A stretch of DNA of 64,000 nucleotides from assembly GCA_018105865.1 (NCBI GenBank), contig CM030852.1, positions 2,314,434-2,378,433 on the forward strand, read 5' to 3'. Of this stretch, positions 56,899 through 64,000 are shown piece by piece. This DNA is from Metaphire vulgaris. Taxonomy: Eukaryota > Annelida > Clitellata > Crassiclitellata > Megascolecidae. Position 1 is the first letter of the stretch. The number at the start of each line of letters is the position of its first letter. The notes beneath the pieces were generated by a model. It was not told where the DNA came from. It saw only the letters and a program-made list of their open reading frames with translations, and did no database searches. Both the position numbers and the translations under genes were made by a program.

Positions 56899-57794
56899 GT
56901 GAGGGGCATATAGTACCATTTATCCCCCCAATTTTTGTGCTTCTCTGCTTTTTTAATGTTGTAAAAAATCTGACAAGCAAAATAGAGGCCATCACTAGAG
57001 TTCAAACATATTTCTTGGTGGGTATACTTTAAAAAATTGTCTATCCTTACACCCCCCTCCAATGCTAATGACAGAAATACGCCCTCGCCGCCCAGACAAA
57101 CTACTAATAGAGGCCACAACGGTAAGTGAATTCGTGAAAACTGTAAAATGGCAAGAGGCAGAGAAATACTTTACTGCTAAGGCAGTTGTCATAAGTCACA
57201 AGTGACAAAACATCTTTGATGATTAAAAATTTAAAACATCCTGTGGCAACAGCGTCAGGAAAAAACTCACCTAAACTAGTAGTTGACCAGAAAGAATTAG
57301 AGCAGAAAAACAGAGATCTTAATACTTCTACAATATACAGTAGCAATGAATGAGCATATTTTAAAATGCTGCACAATACTGTAAATGGGAAAATAAACTA
57401 AAGCATCGGATACAAAAGTGTTAAAAATATCAACAAGAAACAGAACAGAGCAAATAAAAATGTGTATAAAATAAAATATATCACTTAGCTATTTGTTCCG
57501 TTACCTTGTTCAGATCTTAAGCAAAAAACTCACTAGAATATAAGATCATAGGAAAGTGTGAGACCATGAAAACTTACACAGACCAAAAGTGCAATATGAT
57601 TTTCATGCAAAATTACTTCAACGAAAAGTGTTGTTACAGAATTTATAGTAATGGTTGGAGTAAAATACCCAGTATTTTAAAAGTAAAGCATTTATGCACT
57701 GCACACAAACTGACAAATCATTTGTCATTAATATGTAATTTTGTGTACAATTACCAAAGTGCTAATATGTGCCATATCACTCTGAGCTCCCTCA

Positions 57795-57859
57795 CACTCA
57801 CTCACTCACTCACTCACTCACTCACTCACTCACTCACTCACTCACTCACTCACTCACTC
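57795..57859. repeat. ACTC microsatellite
   Basis: About 16 ACTC units. A second array of about 19 units lies at 59029-59106. Confidence 0.93.
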
Positions 57860-59028
57860 GTCCATTCATTCACACATTTGGCATCATACATCAATTTTAC
57901 TATCTAACACATTGTCAGATCGTTAATATTAATACAATGCCTTACATTTCAGCAATGCAGACAATGAAAACATAATTTACATTACTATAGGAAGTCACAT
58001 GCAACACCACAACGGGCATTTGAAGAACACCAGCTGTATTAAGCGTACACAAAACATTTGCAACAGTAAGCGCATTAACATTGCACGAGTTGAAGACGGC
58101 AGCAATCTGAAATACGCAACAGCATATCAAAGGGAGAAAATGAGTCAAGACAAAATTAAACTCAGTGCTAAACAACTAACCGGAGTATCAAAGGGACATC
58201 ATAAGATCAAGAACACTACTAGCACTAACAAATAAACATAACGCTAAGTTCCAAAAGCAAAATCAATTCTTTAAAAAAACAACTGGAATGTATTTCTTGT
58301 AAACCAAGCCTAGCTCTTATTTCTAGTTATAACCTATCATAGCTTCAGTCCATCAATTAATATTCATCCTTCTGAAACGATTCTCTCGTTAACCTCACAA
58401 ATAAAAATTCAAAAATGCGACAATAGAGCTACAGTAAAAAGTAAATACAGTCATATTAACATATAACAATAAAGAGAGAGTCGTGAAAAGAAAACATTGT
58501 ATGTAGAAGAAAAGCTCACATTTCACCAAAACTCAAACCTAATCTTCCATGCAAATGTATAATAGAAGATGGCTTCTATTTAACAGCAAAATGCAAGTAA
58601 AATCCTTTCAGTGTTTCAAGCATCAGATGTGGAAATAAAATGCGTTCAATATCAATCGCTACAACTTAAACAGAAAAATACAAGTGACGTAAGAACGAAA
58701 TACAGCTATAATATTACATCATAGTCAAACAAAACCATAATCTCACTCTAACAAATGCAAATATCATACATCTACCAACAAGAGAGTGACTTTAGCATCA
58801 GGTTCACCGCTACAAATTTGATTATTTTTTCACTTAAAGCTTACAAGCCTTCAAGCCGAGAGATCAAAAAGATAGATGAGAACACTTCTAAAAGTTGACT
58901 GATTTCAAATATTATGTCTGATAATTATATTTATGAGATCAAAAATTTCACAGCAATTATGGTATAATATATAAATGGTATTTTAAAAAATTAAGAAAAA
59001 AACCCGGGTAACTCAGAAACAAAAAATA

Positions 59029-59106
59029 TCACTCACTCACTCACTCACTCACTCACTCACTCACTCACTCACTCACTCACTCACTCACTCACTCACTCAC
59101 TCACTC
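59029..59106. repeat. ACTC microsatellite, second array
   Basis: About 19 near-perfect CACT units, 1.2 kb from the first array and in the same orientation. Confidence 0.93.
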
Positions 59107-59571
59107 AGTCTCATCAATGACAAAATAAATACACCAATAAATACATCAATAATACCAACAATGCTATGCATTAGAATGACTAACATCTAGAGACAACATC
59201 GATGACTATAATTAATCCAAAGAAAATATTACAATACATTTTGGGACCTCAACTCTAAAGCCCTGCCAAATTAAAATTATACTCCCTTGTATGTAAGTCT
59301 GCACTTTGGCCCCCAAAAGTCACCCTTCAGCTACCCAAGATTTTTCTTACCCAGACACGTAAATATGTAACAGTAAAATAGTAGAATTTACTTAAAACTA
59401 AAACTTCAAAAGACCAATTACTTCAGTTTAACTTACATAACTGGCTCCACGAATGACTTACTAACTTACTTACTTACTTAGGCAGTCTCTAATTTAGCAA
59501 CAATTTAACTTATGCTAGAAATGCAACCGAAACATTGATCCACGTTTCTCTACCCCAGACATAAACACATA

Positions 59572-59651
59572 CAGGGTGGCGCAAAAAAAACCCCGGACTA
59601 GTCACATTTAGGTTTGCATTTAATAGTCAGGTTTTTTTTTGCGCCACCCTG
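59572..59651. mobile_element. 80-bp foldback with CAGGGTGGCGC ends
   Basis: CAGGGTGGCGCAAAAAAAA pairs with TTTTTTTTGCGCCACCCTG. Flanks are ACATA and GGGTC, so the target duplication is unclear. Only one copy is present in the window. On the FERM transcript it would lie in the 3' UTR and could form a strong hairpin. Confidence 0.55.
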
Positions 59652-59772
59652 GGGTCATCCAGCAAATATTTAAAAACATTTACTTTGAAGTTTTAAATTT
59701 CAAAACATATAGTGTGATTAAGCAGACACCCAGGTACATTTTTTCCCAACTGTCCGGATCAGAGTGAGGTTC

Positions 59773-62631
59773 CTACCAGCCGAGGAACTGCCTCACCGTC
59801 GTTCTGATCGGACGATAATACCGGTTCCTGAATCTCCTTACCTCCGGCCAACGGCGCATGCTCGACACCAACGGAATACCCAGCCGCGTTTCGAAAATCA
59901 GAATTGTCCACAAAAGAATGAAAAACAAGAGCGCAAGAACCGACAACAATACCCGGCGCCCGGATATCCACGGAGACGAGGAAGCCGGAATGCGTTCGGG
60001 AGCTTCTTCCGCCTGTTCCACGGGGGTTTTTCCGTTGCAGGAAATGGGTACGATGCCCGGGTTAGCAGCAGCAGCGGCAGCAGCAGGAGCAGCTGGAATC
60101 GGGGCCTCCGGGTCTTCCTTCTCGCAGATCAAGTTCTCCGCCCGTGGGGAAGAGGACGAAGAGCTGCCCGAGGGGGAAGAGCTTTTGCATTTTTCCAGCT
60201 CCATCTGTAGCTCCTTGATCTGGGCGTCGAGTTCGGCCGTCGCCAGCTCGGAGAATTCCACCTCGGTAAGCGGACCGCGCGACGACTGGACGCTGATCTC
60301 GGAGTGGTTGCTGGCGTTCAGGTCCACGCCGGAATCGTCTTCCGTCGGAGCTTCCTTGATCTGCGGAAAAGAAGGCGGCTCTTCCGTCTCCGGTGAAAGC
60401 AGCGGCTGGTAATTGTCGTCAAACACCTGGACAGGTTCTTCCTGGATCTTTTCGATCACCTTCTCAAGGATCGGTGGCACAACATCTTCGTCACCCGATT
60501 CGGACCTCGACTTCTGGGTTTCAACCGTAACGGCTGAAAAGAAGCAACGTAAACATTTTGAAACGTGGACATTTTTCTAGCTCGATGAGAATAGACCGAA
60601 GGCCTTTTAACCCCTTAACCGTGTATTTAACTGTAACTCAATGTAAAATGGACGAATATATCCGGGATCCCCAGTTAAGGGGTTAAAATCAACTACATCT
60701 CGGCCAATAACAAACACACACGTCCACCAATGACGACATTCGTTGACCTAAACCAGTGTTTACCAACCTTTTTTCCCGTGACCCGGTAATTTGTGTACTT
60801 CTCCCTTCGTGACCCGGTAAAATTTTTACGTCCCGAAAGTTGTCTGACGAGCAATAAAAAAGTCGTCACTGCTTTTTGACACCCGACGATGTGTAAAATT
60901 TCATTCTAACGAGTAAAAAAAGGCCGTCACCACTTTTTTTACACCTAATGATGTGTAAATTTCAGTCTGATGAGAAAAAAGTCATTGCCACTTTTTTGCA
61001 CCCACAATTTAAACATATATAAGAATTTTAATTAGATTATTATGAAATTTTATTTTTTAAAAAAAGATTTTTGCAACCCGGGGCATATGGCTATCCATGA
61101 CCCGGTACCGGCGTAACAGCCACTAGGTGTGAGTTTTACTATTACTCTGATGAATCGAGCAAAATACACTCACGAAAATTCTCACCACAACTGTTCTGCT
61201 TTGCGTCCACAATGTGGAGTGACGAAGGAAGAGAACGCGTCCCAAGAGCCTCAAAATTCTGTAGAAACTGATTCGACGATGACCTAAGTTAATGCAGTTT
61301 CAAAAATTCTACTCATTCAATCGATTACACAATCAAATCAGTTTATTAGTAACATATCACAAATGAAAGAAAAAATCAAAACTGCGGCAAAATCCAAAGA
61401 ATACTCATAGAAGAACCATGTACAGCAAAAGATTGACAGTAAAGCTGGCATACTAAGATAATCCGAGCGAAATGATCTTTAGAAAATCTTAAAAACCTTG
61501 CAAGTTCACACTGAAAGGTCTACAAAATTCTACCAAAAATGCATTGAAAGCTAAATAATTATTCTGCATGCTGCTAAATTAATTTTCTTACAGACTTTCC
61601 TCCAAATTCAAATTTGCAGGTCTGCCAAATACAAGCTGGCATCATTTTCCCATGCAATTTACCTCTTAAAGCTTGGCTGTTCTCTTGTGATTCCAGCACT
61701 TTCTTCCAAAACTTCTGATTCACAATGGCCGCTGTCAAAATACAATCTCTCCGGAATAAAACCAGCGAATAAGGAGATACAACGTCGAAAAATTACCAAC
61801 AAAATCAATTTCATATTCGTTTATCAACTGAAGTTTCATATCCAAGACAAATCCTAGAATATATTCAGACTTATCCTAATTATTTCATTTATTTCTCTTA
61901 TCCAAATTACAGATTTAGCCTCTAGCATCCACGTAACATCTAAATCCAACGCGTTTGCACAAACTGTGACGTTGAATTTTCAAATTCGGACCAAACAGTA
62001 AAGACATCATTCAGGACAATCACGACGATTTCACTTAAAAACCATCAGATCATCAAAACAAGGACCACAAAACCAGTTAAAATTTCACCAGAACAAACTG
62101 TCATAGGAACTATAAATCAAGAAGAAAAAAACATAAACATCTGTGGCAAAAACTCTATTAATATTCAATGCAAACTGAATTCATCTACTTTCAACCGATG
62201 AATACAAGGAATGGACTATTATTAACAAACCTAAAGCGATACTTTGAAGGTCTCCTGAACAGGCCTCCTCCGGCTTTCACTTTTGGGGCAGATTTTGACG
62301 ACTGAAGTCTAAATGATAACAGAAAAAAACATACTGAAGAGGAACAAAATGTAAAAGGAAGATAGTCACTCAACAGGTCATTTAAACTGATCATAGCACC
62401 TAAGAATAAGCAGCTACTGTTGTGCTACTTTCCAAGGCGCTATAGAAATCCACGAGATTTTACTTACTTACTTACTTATAACACAGTAACTAGTACAGTA
62501 GTACACCCTTCAAAATATAGGTGAACAAAAGAAAAACCTCACTCAGGTGATGCCAGTACTCTTCAGTGAATATGGAACTATAAAAGAGAGTATGATAACT
62601 ATGCCATCATCACTATTATTATTATTATTAT

Positions 62632-62690
<59 letters not shown>

Positions 62691-62691
62691 C

Positions 62692-62731
<40 letters not shown>

Positions 62732-63893
62732 TCTGACAACTTATTAAGCGCTATACGCAGCAACTAGTACATTATCACCACAAATTTGGCAAGTACAAAA
62801 CAAAACATGCATTATGAAGTAGACAGGTCCACCAACATGGAACAACAACATAATGATATATGGGAAAGCTATCCATCCAGTCCACTGTTAACTTTTTAAA
62901 AAACCTAAATAAACATCTGCCCCAAACACCATACAGCCTATTTGTCTGCCTTTAATTGAATTTCTTTGAATTTATGAATATGATCATTGCAATTTTTTTT
63001 GTAGAGCAAGACACGTTAATGCGCCCTTGTTCCTGACGTTAGGCACTACGGCACATAACAGTTTCATAATAACAATAATAAGAACTAACGTGAAGAAATA
63101 TTGCTGCTGAACGGCACATTTCCACAGATGCTTAGACTCGCTTGGAGAGGAACACTTGAAACTGTGCGGCACTTTCTTGGGCTGAAGCAGAAACACCGTT
63201 GAACGATTCAACTTTAGAAAATAATAATTAATAATAATTATTCACACAATTAAAATATAATTTCATCCTTGTTTACTATTCAGCCAAATTCTACAAAGAT
63301 TCATTCTGCATTTCCCAACAGCCAATCTTCTTCTTCTTCCTCCTCCTCCTCCTCTTCTTTAGGTGCTGTGTATTTCTACGTTAGCGACCATAGATTTCCA
63401 CTTTGTTTGATCTTGACATCTTCTTATTAATTCAATGTTATTCTTTACTCCCTCAATTCCTTCTCGTAGGCAGTCTACATAGGTGCTTTTCTACCTTCCT
63501 CTACTTTTTCCCTCCACTCCTCCAGTTACTGCCAAATGCTCCTGGCCCTCCTTCCCCATTATGTGGCAGCCAATAGTGAATCTACAATCCTACCCATGAA
63601 ACTAATTAAAATCGTCCGGTACAGTGTAGACCCTTAAGCAGTGGCGGCTCCACCGGGGGGGCCAGGGGGGGCCCGTGCCCCCCTATTGAGAGCCTGGTCC
63701 CCCCAGTGGCCCCCAGTTGGGACCCTATACTTAATGCTACATACATTAAACAACAAATGGTTGGCCCCCCATGATTAAAAGTTGCCCCCCCAACGGCCCC
63801 CCCACTTGCCAAATCCTAGAGCCGCCACTGCCCTTAAGTAAGCCAAAAGCAATCTACCTTTTTGGCATTTGAAAGTTGAGAAGCCTCTTTCTC
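59773..63893 (-). CDS. FERM-domain protein, FRMD3/FRMD5-like, C-terminal 377 aa (5' end outside window)
   Basis: Six minus-strand exons: 63893-63858 (36-nt microexon), 63181-63090, 62308-62231, 61731-61663, 61283-61186, 60533-59773; phases 0,2,2,2,1 agree, 1134 nt including the stop. The first exons encode the end of the FERM C-lobe: HSFKC, then SESKHLWKCAVQQQYFF. The FERM-adjacent segment follows (SKYRFSGHCESEVLEESAG ending in REQPSFKR), matching the SG...E...R.P pattern of FRMD3/FRMD5. Then come an acidic tail with QPLLSP, a coiled coil (ELDAQIKELQMELEKC), an Ala run, and one membrane segment, VLLSVLALLFFILLWTILIF, about 45 residues from the end, with an Arg-rich end (RRFRNRYYRPIR). FERM proteins of this type link membranes to the cytoskeleton; the C-terminal anchor is shared with FRMD3/5. 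The donor at 62230 is GTTTGT. I cannot choose between FRMD3 and FRMD5. Confidence 0.85.
60607..60686. mobile_element. TTAA palindromic MITE, subfamily A
   Basis: TTAACCCCTTAACCG to CAGTTAAGGGGTTAA, 74 nt upstream of the last acceptor of the FERM gene. Confidence 0.75.
62397..62480 (+). repeat. SINE-like repeat with TTAC tail
   Basis: TAAGCAGCTACTGTTGTGCT, CTTTCCAAGGCGCTATAGAA, then ATTTTACTTACTTACTTACT. The longest intact tail of this family in the window. Confidence 0.55.
62608..62731. repeat. ATT/AGT/ATT compound microsatellite
   Basis: ATT units, about 19 AGT units, then ATT units again, in a FERM-gene intron. Confidence 0.93.
63345..63560 (-). mobile_element. LINE ORF2 C-terminal remnant, distant copy
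   Basis: Similar in order and wording to 18440-18620 and 36800-37030 (TATTTCTACGTTAGCGACCA, then TTCAATGTTATTCTTTA), preceded by a TCC/TTC run. Confidence 0.4.
63639..63830 (-). mobile_element. hAT-1 MITE, reverse orientation, 8-bp target duplication
   Basis: CAGTGGCGGCTCCACC to CTAGAGCCGCCACTG; CCCTTAAG lies on both sides. It sits 28 nt beyond the donor of the 36-nt exon of the FERM gene. Confidence 0.93.
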
Positions 63894-64000
63894 CTACAAA
63901 AAGAAACAACATAAAATTCATTATCATTCGTGCTGTATTACGCATTAACTACATAAGAATGCAAAAGAAATCTGACTGTAAATATCGTGTAAAACAGGCC

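Larger units (their letters stand above)
55134..59772. other. region between SLC25A20 and the FERM gene, probably long 3' UTR
   Basis: No coding exon is visible. CACGTG E-boxes at about 55187 and 55280 lie just upstream of SLC25A20 and may belong to its promoter. The rest is AT-rich with short foldbacks, an AAT array (56281-56308), a hAT-4 element (56723-56898), ACTC arrays (57795-57859 and 59029-59106) and a foldback at 59572-59651. Some of it is likely 3' UTR of the FERM gene. Confidence 0.45.

Noticed and set aside
57788..59107. Regular ACTC repeats considered as a CRISPR-like or telomere-like array
   Set aside because: Units are 4 bp with no spacers, and they do not match telomere repeats. 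These are simple microsatellites.

Overview
The window is genomic DNA from an animal, most likely a marine invertebrate. The genes are split by GT-AG introns and encode animal families: casein kinase 2 beta, a mitochondrial carnitine carrier, FERM, SOCS-box and C2H2 zinc-finger proteins. AT-rich noncoding DNA is full of trinucleotide microsatellites and short foldback transposons. Exons are markedly more GC-rich than introns. I cannot name the phylum with confidence.

Eight genes can be rebuilt by hand with matching splice phases. From left to right: (1) minus strand 2885-6475, five coding exons, 688 aa, a protein ending in a Mieap (SPATA18-type) C-terminal domain; (2) minus 9198-12000, four exons, 336 aa, an ankyrin-repeat SOCS-box protein; (3) plus 14716-19922, six exons, 222 aa, casein kinase 2 regulatory subunit beta; (4) plus 28991-33790, two coding exons, 1446 aa, a multi-C2H2 protein of the ZNF532/592/687 group; (5) minus 37364-39289, a small EF-hand protein whose first exon looks frameshifted or incomplete; (6) minus 43749-48219, three exons, 1018 aa, a taperin/phostensin-type protein phosphatase 1 docking protein; (7) minus 49804-55133, nine exons, 301 aa, the carnitine/acylcarnitine carrier SLC25A20; (8) minus 59773 to beyond 63893, the C-terminal part of a FERM protein of the FRMD3/FRMD5 type with a C-terminal membrane anchor. 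The genes are unrelated in function. This is ordinary eukaryotic synteny, not an operon or a gene cluster.

The rest is mostly mobile-element debris. The clearest family is a non-autonomous hAT element of about 165-200 bp with CAGTGGCGGCTC ends, present eleven times, nine of them with exact 8-bp target duplications. A second hAT-like family (CAGTGTTTATTCTAG ends) occurs about eight times; one copy is interrupted by the first family and another abuts a splice donor. An approximately 80-bp palindrome bounded by TTAA (piggyBac-like) occurs eight times, with two more distant relatives. Pogo/Tigger-like palindromes flanked by TA, several minor hAT-like elements, a short SINE-like repeat with a TTAC tail and the C-terminal ends of LINE ORF2 make up much of what remains, with long ATT, ATC, GTAT and ACTC arrays.

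I found no CRISPR array, operon-like system or other clearly new molecular machine. The most interesting material is the well-preserved MITE record, insertions beside splice sites, and the broken-looking EF-hand gene.
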